DNA from: Devosia neptuniae
GTDB taxonomy: Bacteria; Pseudomonadota; Alphaproteobacteria; Rhizobiales; Devosiaceae
Assembly: GCF_025452235.1 (NCBI RefSeq)
Contig: NZ_CP104965.1
Span: forward strand, 2,352,501-2,416,500
Direction of reading: 5' to 3'
DNA: 64,000 nucleotides
Shown: positions 8,842-17,903 of the stretch, in pieces
How the letters are laid out: the number at the start of each line of letters is the position of its first letter
Position numbering within the stretch: the stretch's first letter is position 1
Position numbers and translations under genes: made by a program
Notes under the pieces: generated by a model
Databases searched by the model: none
Seen by the model: only the letters and a program-made list of their open reading frames with translations
Told to the model about the DNA's origin: nothing

Positions 8842-10575
8842 TTGCGGGGGAGGTGTGCCGTTCTGCAACCTGCACCAGAGCGCGACCAGATCGTTGCAGC
8901 CCTCGATCATCTGCTCGAGTGGCCCGAAATCGCGCGCTCGCCGCAATTGGCCAGGTTTGCCGCCTATATCGTAGGACGCACGCTGGACGGCGAGCAGCAG
9001 GCCATCAAGGCCTATTCCATCGCCGTCGATGTATTCGGGCGGCCTGCTGATTTCGACCCACAGGCGGACCCCATCGTGCGCGTGCAGGCGCGGCGGCTGC
9101 GCGCCCTGCTCGACGCCTATTATGCGGGGGAGGGTGCGGCCGAGCCGGTGCGTATAAAACTGCCGGTAGGGCGCTATGTCCCCGAATTCGAGCTGGTGGC
9201 AGATCCGGCTGAAAAGCCGGCGGGGCCGGTCGCAGAAGATGAGCCAAGGCTGGCGGCGCCCCAACGGCAGAATGGCGTAACCCTGTCCTGGTTCGCATTG
9301 GCCACGATCGCGCTGGGCGCGGCTGCCATTGCCTTTTCGACGGCGACCTGGCAACCGCGCCAGGCGGCACAAGCCTTGGCCACAGGCGCGGTGCAGCGGC
9401 CCAGTCTGGTGGTGGCGGAGTTCCAGAACCTGACCGGGCAGGGACGCAGCGCCCTGCCGTTATCGGGCCTGGCGATCGAGCTGGTCACGGATCTGGAGGC
9501 CTTCGACACCATTGATGTGCGCTATGACGGCGCCCCGGCACCCGAGCCGGTGCCGGCCGCGGAGTTTGCGCTGAGCGGCATTGCGCGGGTCGATGCCGAC
9601 ATGGTGCAATATAGCGCCATTCTCACCGATACGCGGACCAGCGATATCATCTGGAGCGAGGTGATCTCGCTGCCCCTGGCCCGTGCCAGTGAGCCCCTGG
9701 CGCTCGATGAAGTGTCGCGCCGGCTGAGCCTGGTGCTGGGAAGCACGCGCGGACCGGTGCATGCCCAGGCGCGGCAATTTCTGGCCTCAGATGCACCCAT
9801 TGCGGGCAATGAGAACGCCTATCTCTGCCGGGTAGCGTTCGATCTCTATCGCGATACGGGCAGTGCCGAAACGGGCGAGCGGGCCAGTGCCTGTTTTGCG
9901 GCGTTGCCCGCCAGCGAAGGCGAGAAGGCCGGTGTCCTGGCGGCCAAGGCAAGCCTGATCGCCGAAATCGGCACAGCCGAGACCCTGGCCGACCGCTACA
10001 AGACGGCCGAGACGGAGATGGCACGGGCCATTGCCGCTGCTCCGGTCGATGGGTTCGTCTGGGAGCAGCAGGCGCGGCTGTTTGAGACCATTGGCGCCAT
10101 AGCGCAGGCCGAAGCCGCGTTCGGCTCGGCAACCCAGCTCAACCCGGCCAGTGCCGATGCCTTGGCCGGCTATGCCAGGCTGCTGGCCTTTTCCGGCCGG
10201 CTCGACGATGCGCGGGCTCTGGCCGATCAATCGGTGAGCGTGCCGCCCAATCCGCCCGCCTGGTATTTCGGGGTGCCGGCTTTGCTGGCGCTGCGCGACC
10301 GGGACTTTCCTGCCGCCATTGCCCATGCCGAAATCTATGCCACGGCCGATCGCGAGCTGGGGCCGGTGCTGGCGATCATGGCGGCGCAGCAGGCGGGCAA
10401 TAGCGCCGTGGTCAATCGCTATTTGCCGCAGGTGCTCGAGATTGCCAGCTTTCGGGCGGTGGGCCTATTGCCGCAATTGCGCAAGCGCATCAGTGACGCG
10501 GGCCTATTGGGCCGGATCGGCGCGACATTGGCGGCGGCCGGCGTGCCGCCCGCTTCGCTCAATGCCGCGTTCTGA
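8842..10575 (+). CDS. TPR-containing single-pass membrane protein
   Basis: Predicted signalling or regulatory membrane protein of about 577 residues. The N-terminal 100 residues contain FDPQADPIVRVQ and RRLRALLDAYY, a module common ahead of TolB/TPR-type and adenylate-cyclase-like proteins in proteobacteria. A membrane segment follows (SWFALATIALGAAAIAFS), then a periplasmic TolB/FlgO-like part (LVVAEFQNLTG) and a C-terminal helical TPR-like region. The start is unresolved: candidates are ATG 8746, TTG 8842, or a codon just after GGGGGAGG at 8846-8853 (the in-frame choice there is CTG 8863). Its function is unknown. Its stop touches the stop of the convergent SMR gene. Confidence 0.7.
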   Translation: MRGRCAVLQPAPERDQIVAALDHLLEWPEIARSPQLARFAAYIVGRTLDGEQQAIKAYSIAVDVFGRPADFDPQADPIVRVQARRLRALLDAYYAGEGAAEPVRIKLPVGRYVPEFELVADPAEKPAGPVAEDEPRLAAPQRQNGVTLSWFALATIALGAAAIAFSTATWQPRQAAQALATGAVQRPSLVVAEFQNLTGQGRSALPLSGLAIELVTDLEAFDTIDVRYDGAPAPEPVPAAEFALSGIARVDADMVQYSAILTDTRTSDIIWSEVISLPLARASEPLALDEVSRRLSLVLGSTRGPVHAQARQFLASDAPIAGNENAYLCRVAFDLYRDTGSAETGERASACFAALPASEGEKAGVLAAKASLIAEIGTAETLADRYKTAETEMARAIAAAPVDGFVWEQQARLFETIGAIAQAEAAFGSATQLNPASADALAGYARLLAFSGRLDDARALADQSVSVPPNPPAWYFGVPALLALRDRDFPAAIAHAEIYATADRELGPVLAIMAAQQAGNSAVVNRYLPQVLEIASFRAVGLLPQLRKRISDAGLLGRIGATLAAAGVPPASLNAAF

Positions 10576-10908
10576 TCAATGCGTGGATGATTGCGAGAAG
10601 AGATTGATGACGAGCACCCCGGCCAGTATCAGCCCGATGCCGATCAGCGCAGGCAGGTCCAGCGTCTGCCCATAGACGAAATAGGCGATGATCGAGACCA
10701 GCACGATGCCGACACCGGACCAGATAGCGTAGCCGATCCCGACGGGGATGGTCTGTAAGGCGAGCGAAAAGAAATAGAAGGTGATGCCATAGCCCACCAC
10801 CACCACGATGGTGGGGACAAGCTGGGTAAACCCGGCCGAGGCGCGCAGGAAGGACGTGGCGATCACCTCGCCGACAATGGCGATGGCGAGATAGATCAGA
10901 CCGGGCAT
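10576..10908 (-). CDS. small multidrug resistance (SMR/EmrE-type) transporter
   Basis: Four-helix proton-coupled exporter of 110 residues, the standard length for the family. The essential membrane glutamate is present in IVGEVIATSFLR. GYAIWSGVG and GIGLILAGVLVIN are typical of the third and fourth helices. Likely substrates are quaternary cations or, as in the Gdx subtype, guanidinium; the sequence does not separate these. It converges on the TPR gene with no bases between the two stops. Confidence 0.9.
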   Translation of the reverse strand: MPGLIYLAIAIVGEVIATSFLRASAGFTQLVPTIVVVVGYGITFYFFSLALQTIPVGIGYAIWSGVGIVLVSIIAYFVYGQTLDLPALIGIGLILAGVLVINLFSQSSTH

Positions 10909-10990
10909 GGCCGCTCCAGGGGCTTGAGGGATATGGCGGCTAACTTATGGTGCCGCTGCGGCCCCGCAAACCGGGTTTCTTTGCTGCGGT

Positions 10991-12280
10991 CTAGCCAAAG
11001 ATCGCTTGCGCCAGCCCAACAAATCGTACGCCACGCTCCTCGAAATTCTTGAACTGGTTGTAGGAGGGCGCTCCGGGCGAGAGGATGATTGCGTCGAATT
11101 GCTTGCTGTAGCCGGAGAGCGTGTGCATGGCGCTGGCGAGGTCGGGCTCCGCCAATACGGTGATGTGGGGCGCTGCCGCTATCGCGGCCGAGGCGAGGCG
11201 GGCGCCGGTGACTGGGAGGCAGGCTAGCGTGGTCACGCCATAGCCGGCCAAGAGGCTCGCGAGTTCAGTATAGTCCTGCTCGCGCTCGTGCCCGCCCGCG
11301 ATCAGCGCGATGCGGAAGCCCTTATAGGCCGCGAGTGCCGCCTTGGTGGCTTCGGGCGTGGTCGAGATCGAGTCATTGACGAAAATGGTGCCGCCGAATT
11401 GGTGTTCCTCCAGCCGATGCGGCAGGGGCACGAAGGCGGCGATCCCGGCCACCACGCCCTCAAGGCTGGCGCCGGCGGCCAGAGCGATCTGGGCGGCGAG
11501 GCGGGCATTGTCCACATTGTGGCTCCCCTTGAGGCGCGAGCCGATGGCCACTTTGTCGATGGCCGCCAGCTCTTCCGTGGTCAGCTCGCGCAACAGGCGG
11601 CGATGGTCACGCACGGCGTGGGCCACCAGCGCATTGCCCTTGGCGCCGGCGCCCAGTGCCACCGGGAAACTGCCGTCGCGATTGATCAGGTGCAGTTTGT
11701 CCGCGTAATAGCGCTCGACCGAGCCGTGCCAGTCGACATGCTCGGGATAAAGATTGGTCACCGCCGCGATATCAGGCAAAAAGTTCATGTCGGCGGTCTG
11801 GTAGCTCGACAATTCGAAGATGACGACCGGGTGCCGGTCGGCGATGTCGAGTGGAGCGACGCCCACATTGCCCGCCAGCCCGGCGTCGATGCCCGAACGG
11901 GTCAGCATCAGATGGGTCAGCGTCGCGGTGGTGGATTTGCCTTTGGTGCCGGTAATGGCGATGACCGTGCGGCCATGACGATAGGTGGCGCCCCAGAGAT
12001 TGAGATTGGACGTCACCGGTATGCCGGAATGGCGGGCAATGTCGAACACCGGCTTGTAGCGCGACACGCCCGGGCTTTTGACGATGAGGCCGAAGCGATG
12101 GTCGCGGATCGCCATGCCCAGGTCGTCCGCCGCAATCTGCTCGGTGCCGGGAATATCGGCCTGCCCGCTATCGACCGTCACATAAAGCTTGAGATCGGGC
12201 TGGTGCGCCTTGAGAAAGGCTGCGGTAGAAATGGCCTCGCGGCCGGCGCCATAGAGCAGGACGGGTTCTTCAAACCGCAT
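10991..12280 (-). CDS. murD2: MurD2, UDP-MurNAc-L-Ala:L-Glu ligase
   Basis: ATP-dependent Mur ligase of 429 residues. The P-loop GTKGKST is at about 111-117, and it contains YPEHVDWHGS and FVNDSISTTPEAT, as in MurD. It is called MurD2 rather than MurD because it overlaps murL by 11 bases. In the route described in Xanthomonas, MurD2 adds L-Glu to UDP-MurNAc-L-alanine and MurL then inverts it to D-Glu. It is not in a dcw cell-division cluster, where ordinary murD lies. The ATG at 12280, inside the end of murL, is preferred over a start 45 bases further upstream. L-Glu specificity is inferred from this gene pair. Confidence 0.85.
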   Translation of the reverse strand: MRFEEPVLLYGAGREAISTAAFLKAHQPDLKLYVTVDSGQADIPGTEQIAADDLGMAIRDHRFGLIVKSPGVSRYKPVFDIARHSGIPVTSNLNLWGATYRHGRTVIAITGTKGKSTTATLTHLMLTRSGIDAGLAGNVGVAPLDIADRHPVVIFELSSYQTADMNFLPDIAAVTNLYPEHVDWHGSVERYYADKLHLINRDGSFPVALGAGAKGNALVAHAVRDHRRLLRELTTEELAAIDKVAIGSRLKGSHNVDNARLAAQIALAAGASLEGVVAGIAAFVPLPHRLEEHQFGGTIFVNDSISTTPEATKAALAAYKGFRIALIAGGHEREQDYTELASLLAGYGVTTLACLPVTGARLASAAIAAAPHITVLAEPDLASAMHTLSGYSKQFDAIILSPGAPSYNQFKNFEERGVRFVGLAQAIFG

Positions 12281-13610
12281 AGGCAGCCACCTTGGCGGCA
12301 AGGGCCGGGGGGATGTGATGGTCATGGCTGTCGGTCAGGCATTCGGCCATGGCCGCCTGCAGCTTGGGCTCGCCATATTGGGCAAACAGGTCCGCCTTGA
12401 CCGCCCGCACCACGGCCGCTTCATGCCAATCGGCATGGCGGGTCAGCGTATAAAGGCACGCTGCGGCTTCGAGGATTTCCCCCACACATTCCCAGGGCTT
12501 TTGCCCGGCGAGACCCGACAGTTCGCGGAACGAGGCCTCGTTGTCGAGATTATCCAGCAGGTCCTTGCCAAAGATCGAGAGCAGGCGATCCTTGGCCATG
12601 AAGGGGGCAAAGATCAGGAAGACGAAATGGCATTTCGGGCATTCCCCGCACCAGAGCGGGCCGTCATTGCCGGTGAGCCGGAAATTGCGGTTGCAGCTGG
12701 AAAACACCCGATCGAACTTGGTTTCATGCGTGAACAGCGACGCAATGCGCGCTTCCGAATAGGGGCGGAGCAGGGAATAATATTTGAGCGCGCCGCCGGT
12801 GGCGTCAGACAGGATCGAGGCGATCAGCAGCTCGAAGCCCAGCGATTTGGAATATTGGTGATTGGTCTCGCGCCCATCGAAGGTGACATTGCCTTCGCTG
12901 GCCGAGCGCTCATTGGACAGCACGATCTGGTTGAAGCCGAACAGCACGGCGCAGAGCGCGGCAATCATGGAATTGATCGCGGTGGAGGGCACATGGCCAT
13001 TGTAATAGCCCGGTTCCTTGGAGAGCCGGATCATCTCGGCGTCGAGCGTGCGCGTGACATAGACCGGTTTGGTGCCGATCTTGTCGATCGAAGTGATGAT
13101 CGGTCCCTTGGGATTGACGGCAAAGGGCGTGAAATCGAGGCCGACAGCAGTCAGCAGATCAACGCTGACCAGCGAATCCTTGCCCCCGCCAATGGGCAGC
13201 AAAGCGCGGTCGGGCAGGGCCACGATCGGCTTGATAGCCTCGGCATCATGCGGCGCCGAAATGGTCAGCTTGCCGAAACGGGCGAGATTATTGCGGGCAT
13301 AGAATTCGCCCAGGCCGTTCTCATAGACGTCGATAGCAAAGGCCCGTTCGGCCTCGCTCAGCGCGATATTGGGCGCGACGATCTCGAAGGGCGCGCGCAG
13401 CTTGAAATAGCTGACTCCCAGCACGATTGCCGTCAGATCGAGCAGCTTGGCAAAAGCGGGACTGGCCGCCTTTTCGGGATCGACTTCCGGCAGGGTCAAG
13501 GTCTCGGTAAAGCTCTTGCCGCCCAGGCCATAGGTAAAAATGGCCTGGCCCGTCGCCGGATGGAAGGATGGACGCTCGATGAGAAATTGTTCGGTCACGG
13601 GGCTGATCAC
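12270..13610 (-). CDS. murL: MurL, UDP-MurNAc-L-Ala-L-Glu epimerase
   Basis: Epimerises the terminal L-glutamate of UDP-MurNAc-L-Ala-L-Glu to D-glutamate in an ATP-dependent way, replacing glutamate racemase MurI for wall synthesis. It is about 446 residues from GTG 13610 (a GTG at 13598 is an alternative). The PP-loop-like motif GGGKDS lies at about 141-146 and a CGECPKC cluster lies in the C-terminal third, both features of this family. It forms a two-gene unit with murD2 through an 11-base overlap. A longer in-frame extension to 13748 exists but does not look like part of the protein. Confidence 0.85.
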   Translation of the reverse strand: MISPVTEQFLIERPSFHPATGQAIFTYGLGGKSFTETLTLPEVDPEKAASPAFAKLLDLTAIVLGVSYFKLRAPFEIVAPNIALSEAERAFAIDVYENGLGEFYARNNLARFGKLTISAPHDAEAIKPIVALPDRALLPIGGGKDSLVSVDLLTAVGLDFTPFAVNPKGPIITSIDKIGTKPVYVTRTLDAEMIRLSKEPGYYNGHVPSTAINSMIAALCAVLFGFNQIVLSNERSASEGNVTFDGRETNHQYSKSLGFELLIASILSDATGGALKYYSLLRPYSEARIASLFTHETKFDRVFSSCNRNFRLTGNDGPLWCGECPKCHFVFLIFAPFMAKDRLLSIFGKDLLDNLDNEASFRELSGLAGQKPWECVGEILEAAACLYTLTRHADWHEAAVVRAVKADLFAQYGEPKLQAAMAECLTDSHDHHIPPALAAKVAAYAV

Positions 13611-13747
13611 TCGCGGATGGTGCCACCCATATAGGTGATTTGCAGGCGTGGCGGGAGTAGGGCGCTTGCGCTGTGTCGAATCCGCGCCATGCTGTTCGTC
13701 GTATGGTTGGAAGCCGGATAGTCCGGCACAATTGAGGAGATAGAACA

Positions 13748-14161
13748 ATGCGGGTTCTGGTTTTTGTCAAAGCCAACGAAGACAGCGAAGCGGGTGTGAT
13801 GCCCTCCACCGAACTGCTCGAGGCCATGGGCAAGTATAATGAGGAATTGGTCGAGGCCGGTATCATGAAGGGCGGTGAGGGATTGCAGCCCTCCAACAAG
13901 GGCAAGCGCATCCTGTTCGACGGTTCCAGCCGCACGGTGATCGACGGGCCTTTCACCGAAACCAAGGAATTGGTGGCCGGCTTCTGGATCTGGGACGTTC
14001 GGGATATGGATGAGGCCGTGGCCTGGGCGCGGCGCTGCCCCAATCCGATGGACGGCGGCGGTGTGCTCGAAATCCGGCCGGTGTTCGAAATGGATGCATT
14101 CGGCGAGGCCATGACGCCCGAAGTGGCCGAAATCCACAATCGGGTGCGCGACAAAATCTGA
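13748..14161 (+). CDS. YciI-family (DGPF) protein
   Basis: Small cytoplasmic protein of 137 residues with the ferredoxin-like YCII/DGPF fold. The defining segment DGPFTETKELVAGFW is near residues 60-75 and is followed by ARRCP. Members of this family often accompany sigma factors of the ECF41 type, but none is present here. The gene is divergent from murL with about 140 bases between. No function can be assigned. Confidence 0.85.
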   Translation: MRVLVFVKANEDSEAGVMPSTELLEAMGKYNEELVEAGIMKGGEGLQPSNKGKRILFDGSSRTVIDGPFTETKELVAGFWIWDVRDMDEAVAWARRCPNPMDGGGVLEIRPVFEMDAFGEAMTPEVAEIHNRVRDKI

Positions 14162-14273
14162 CCTTCGGCCGGCAGTGACAGAGGGCGGTGGTTGGGCTAG
14201 CGTCCGCGCATGTGCCATCCCTCTTTCATGACAAGCCAGCGCCGCGCCACCTCAGCCATGCCGGGGGCCTGCT

Positions 14274-15095
14274 TTGCCTGATCCCCGCCTGACCCTGGCT
14301 CGTGACGGGATTGCCGCCCGGTCGCTGGACGGCATCGTGCCGGCTGCCCGCTATATCGACACTTCCATGCGCCAGACCGTGGTGCCCTCGGCCGCCTTGC
14401 GCCGTGCGCCGTCGCCGGATGCCGAGCAACTCGATCAAGTGCTGTTTGGCGAACTGTTCGAAGTGCTGGACGAGGTGGATGGCTGGGCCTTCGGGCAGGC
14501 CAAGCGCGATGGCTATGTCGGCTATGTCGAGGCGAGCGCTTTGGGCGAGGTCTCGGCCGCACCGACCCACAGGGTACAGGCGCTGCGGAGCTATGGCTTC
14601 AGCGCGCCCAGCATAAAGGCCAAGCCCACCGGGCTCTATTCGATGAACGCTATGATTGCCGCCGAGGGGCAGGAGGGGCGTTTCATCAAGACGGCGGGCG
14701 GCTGGTTCGTCGCGGAGCATCTGGCTGGTATCGATCAGGCCGAGACGGATTATGTGGCTGTTGCCGAGCAGTTCGTCGGCACGCCCTATCTGTGGGGCGG
14801 ACGCGAGAGCCTGGGGCTCGATTGTTCCGGTCTGGTGCAGCAGGCATTTTACGCCAGTGGCCGCACTTGCCCGCGGGACAGCGACCAGCAGGCGGGGATG
14901 GGCGAAGCGATCGAAACACCGGCGCGCGGCGATCTGGTTTTCTGGCGCGGGCATGTGGCGATGATGCTCAACCAGGCCGACATCATCCACGCCAATAGCT
15001 GGCACATGGCCGTGGCCATCGAGCCCCTCGCCGAAGCCATTGCGCGCATCAGCCGCCTCGGCGGCGGCGAACCGACAGCCTTTCGGCGGCCCTGA
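14274..15095 (+). CDS. NlpC/P60 cysteine peptidase with SH3-like N-terminus
   Basis: Cell-wall peptide hydrolase of 273 residues, probably cleaving gamma-D-Glu-diaminopimelate bonds like YkfC/dipeptidyl-peptidase VI. Two SH3-like regions cover residues about 35-165. The catalytic cysteine is in LGLDCSGLVQ, preceded by GTPYLWGGR, and the histidine is in FWRGHVAMM. There is no signal peptide, so a cytoplasmic role in murein peptide recycling is likely. Only TTG 14274 offers a start that keeps the whole conserved N-terminus, so the start is uncertain. Confidence 0.85.
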   Translation: MPDPRLTLARDGIAARSLDGIVPAARYIDTSMRQTVVPSAALRRAPSPDAEQLDQVLFGELFEVLDEVDGWAFGQAKRDGYVGYVEASALGEVSAAPTHRVQALRSYGFSAPSIKAKPTGLYSMNAMIAAEGQEGRFIKTAGGWFVAEHLAGIDQAETDYVAVAEQFVGTPYLWGGRESLGLDCSGLVQQAFYASGRTCPRDSDQQAGMGEAIETPARGDLVFWRGHVAMMLNQADIIHANSWHMAVAIEPLAEAIARISRLGGGEPTAFRRP

Positions 15096-15139
15096 GCCGA
15101 GGACGCGCTAGGCGCGCCCTCGCTTGCATTCCGTTCAGC

Positions 15140-16801
15140 CTATTGTGCGACCGGCCGCAGGGCCAGCAGCTGGAGCAGGCGGCCCGGATTGGCGTTGGAA
15201 ATCACCGGCGAAACGATGGGATTTTCCGCGCTGGCCCAGCCAGTGAAGCGCTTGGTGCTGTACTGGTAGAAGGACGGGCTGTTGTAGACCGGGATCACCG
15301 GCATGGCCTCCGCGACCTTGAGCTGGATGGCGTCCATGATCGACTTCTGCTCGGCCGGGTCCTTCACCTGGGTATATTTGTTGAGCATCTCGACCACTTC
15401 AGGATCGGTCCAGCGCTGGGCCGAGGTCCGGCTCTTGCCGAAGTCGGCGGGGTTGAACGAGCGAATATAGGGGAAATAGGGATTGGCGGCCGACCCTATG
15501 GCGTTGAGCGACATGGCGTATTTCGCGCCGATCAGATCGGAGGCCCAGACCGATTCCTCGGGCGTGCTCATCTTCACGTTGAGGCCCGCCTCTTTCAGCG
15601 TCTCGATGGCGATCTGGGTGGCGTCGATCCAGTCGGTCCAGCCATTGGGGATTTCGATGTCGATGGCGATTGGGGTGCCGTCGGGATTGTCACGGAAACC
15701 ATCGCCATCCTTGTCGACATAACCCGAGGTTTCGAGCAGGGCCACGCCGGCATCAAGGTCGAACTTGCCATATTGGCCGAACTGGGTGGCGACTTCGGGA
15801 TTGCTGAAGGCCTTGTAGAATTCGCCCAGCATGGAGGGATCTTCGTTGATCACTGGATAGCCATAGCCGGCAATGTCGATGATGGTCTGCCGGTCGATCA
15901 GCATGCTGACCGCGCGGCGGAAATTCACGTCGTTGAAGGCTTTCCGGTTGTTCTCGTCGGGGCTTTCGAGATTGAGCGTGAATGCCACCAGGCTCGAGGG
16001 CAGGAACCAGTATTTATTGTGCTCGGGGTCCTTGGCCACGAACGTATTGTCGATATCGGGAATGAAGCTGGTCGCCCAGTCGAGCGTGCCATCGGCCAGT
16101 GCCGAGAGGACCTGCGGATTGTCGGCCAGCTGAGGTAGCCGCATGCAATCGACCTTGAGGTTCTCGGCATCCCAGTAATTGGGATTGCGGCATTGCTCAT
16201 AGACCTGGGGCGTGAAGCGGGTGATTTCGGTGAGCGGACCCGAGCCGACCGGGGTCTCATTGGCGAAGGTGACCGGATCGGCGACATCCTTCCAGATGTG
16301 CTCGGGCACGATGGGCATGGCCACGATGGTGGTAGCGATCAGCGAATTGGGCTGCACCAGGTTGAAACGCACCGTGCGCTCGTCGACCTTTTCCACCGAC
16401 TCCATCAGCGGCGCCACCGAGTTGAAATCGAGGGCCGGGAATTTCTTGAGATAATCGTAGGTGAACACCACGTCATCGGCGGTGATGGGCTCGCCGTCGG
16501 ACCATTTGAGCCCGTCACGCAGGGTGAAGCTGATCGATTTGAGATCGTCCGCCAGCTCGAAACTCTCCGCCAGGCGATATTCCCATTTGTTGCCGGCCAG
16601 GCGATTGAAGATGGCCAGCGGCTCGTAGATGAAATCCTTGGTGGTGGCGCGGGCAGAGGTCTGGTTGAACGGGTTGAAATTGCGCACCCAGGTGGTGGTC
16701 TGTTCGGAACTGGCCGTCAGCACACTCTGGGCGCTGGCGGGCGCCGCGGCCATGGCCAGCACCAGGGCGGAGGCCGCCAGGATCACTTTGTTCTTCAGCA
16801 C
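15140..16801 (-). CDS. orphan family-5 (oligopeptide/oligosaccharide-type) substrate-binding protein
   Basis: Large periplasmic binding protein (SBP_bac_5) of about 553 residues. A signal peptide ends near APASAQ, and the early motif NFNPFN is followed by LRDGLKWSDGEPITADDV, a family hallmark. GTG 16801 is chosen because AGAGGAG lies seven bases upstream; the ATG at 16819 is less well placed. No permease or ATPase gene is adjacent. The neighbours are wall enzymes (NlpC/P60, MepA, MurL/MurD2), which hints at muropeptide or peptide binding. The family also includes oligosaccharide binders, so the ligand is open. Confidence 0.8.
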   Translation of the reverse strand: MLKNKVILAASALVLAMAAAPASAQSVLTASSEQTTTWVRNFNPFNQTSARATTKDFIYEPLAIFNRLAGNKWEYRLAESFELADDLKSISFTLRDGLKWSDGEPITADDVVFTYDYLKKFPALDFNSVAPLMESVEKVDERTVRFNLVQPNSLIATTIVAMPIVPEHIWKDVADPVTFANETPVGSGPLTEITRFTPQVYEQCRNPNYWDAENLKVDCMRLPQLADNPQVLSALADGTLDWATSFIPDIDNTFVAKDPEHNKYWFLPSSLVAFTLNLESPDENNRKAFNDVNFRRAVSMLIDRQTIIDIAGYGYPVINEDPSMLGEFYKAFSNPEVATQFGQYGKFDLDAGVALLETSGYVDKDGDGFRDNPDGTPIAIDIEIPNGWTDWIDATQIAIETLKEAGLNVKMSTPEESVWASDLIGAKYAMSLNAIGSAANPYFPYIRSFNPADFGKSRTSAQRWTDPEVVEMLNKYTQVKDPAEQKSIMDAIQLKVAEAMPVIPVYNSPSFYQYSTKRFTGWASAENPIVSPVISNANPGRLLQLLALRPVAQ

Positions 16802-16896
16802 TGTTTTTCTCCTCTGCATCTGCACATCGCTGGGGCGATGCCGTTCTTTTTGCAAGATCGGCCCAAATTCGGAGTCGAAGCAAGAGCCAAACGCCC

Positions 16897-17748
16897 TCAT
16901 CTTGCTTCAAGGACAGCCGTGCAGGCCTTGGGCAAATCCGCCAGCGTCAGCGGCGGGGCCGGTGGGCTGGTGCTGGGCTGGTAGGGGGCATCGGTGAACC
17001 AATAGTCGAGTTCGGAGCCGCAGCCGTCCCCGGGCGGCACCACGTCCTGGTCCTGACAGGACGAAGCTCCAGTTGGGCAGGAAAGCCGGACATGGATGTG
17101 GTCGTCGTGACCATACCAGGGGCGGATCTTGCCGAGAAAACTGCGGTCCCGCCACCGCGTCTGGCACAGCGAGCGCTTTATGCCCGGTGCGACGAAGATG
17201 CGGGCGACGCCCGGCAATTGCGCCGCGCGATAGATCAGCAGGCGCTCGGCTTCACCAAAACGGTTTGGATCGATGTCGCGGCTGCCCTGCTTGAGCACCG
17301 AAATGGCGGATAGCTCCTCGCGCTCCTGGGCGCTCAGGGTGTGGCCCGGCATGGGCTGCAACCAGAGATCGACATCGAGCCCGATCTGATGGGAGGCGTG
17401 CCCGCTTTTGGCCGGTCCGCCGCGCGGCTGTCCCATATCGCCGACCAGGAGGCCCGGCCAGCCATCCTGCGCCGCAGCCTGGGCGAGCGCACCGATATAT
17501 TGCACCAGCTCGGGCGTGCCCCAGCGGCGGTCACGCGACAATCGCATGGCCTGCCAGCCCGGCCCATCCGTCGCCAATTGCACGGCCCCAGCAATGCAAC
17601 CCTTGGCATAGCTGCCGATCGGCACCGAAGGCCCACCGGTCGGACCCGTCACTGCGCTAAACAGGTCACGCGCGGCCTGTTGCCCATGCCCAGGCGCGGC
17701 GAGCAGCAAGAAGGCGGTGAATATGGCACTTAGAAAGCGGAGCTGCAT
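16897..17748 (-). CDS. mepA: penicillin-insensitive murein endopeptidase MepA
   Basis: Periplasmic zinc endopeptidase that cuts D-Ala-meso-DAP cross-links in peptidoglycan. It has 283 residues with a signal peptide (FLLLAAPGHGQ). The metal-binding and catalytic segments GDMGQPRGGPAKSGHASHQ, GLDVDLW and WYGHDDHIHVR are all intact. Paired cysteines late in the chain (CQTRW, SCPTG, SSCQ, GCGSE) fit the disulphides of the E. coli enzyme. The start at 17748 gives a normal signal peptide, though the ribosome site is weak. Confidence 0.9.
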   Translation of the reverse strand: MQLRFLSAIFTAFLLLAAPGHGQQAARDLFSAVTGPTGGPSVPIGSYAKGCIAGAVQLATDGPGWQAMRLSRDRRWGTPELVQYIGALAQAAAQDGWPGLLVGDMGQPRGGPAKSGHASHQIGLDVDLWLQPMPGHTLSAQEREELSAISVLKQGSRDIDPNRFGEAERLLIYRAAQLPGVARIFVAPGIKRSLCQTRWRDRSFLGKIRPWYGHDDHIHVRLSCPTGASSCQDQDVVPPGDGCGSELDYWFTDAPYQPSTSPPAPPLTLADLPKACTAVLEAR

Positions 17749-17903
17749 GATCGATACCCGGCCGTGAATCACCCGCCCACTATAGCGCCGAACGCGCCAC
17801 GATGCCGATCACACCCGAAAAAGCGGACATTGGGGTCGCCGTCAATGGAGTCCCATGGGTGTGCGATGTGGTTCCCCCACGATCTCATAGCCGCGCTACG
17901 CGC

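Noticed and set aside
12315..13634. 439-codon open frame opposite murL
   Set aside because: It is antisense to murL, rich in Gly/His/Gln and without motifs; a GC-driven shadow frame.
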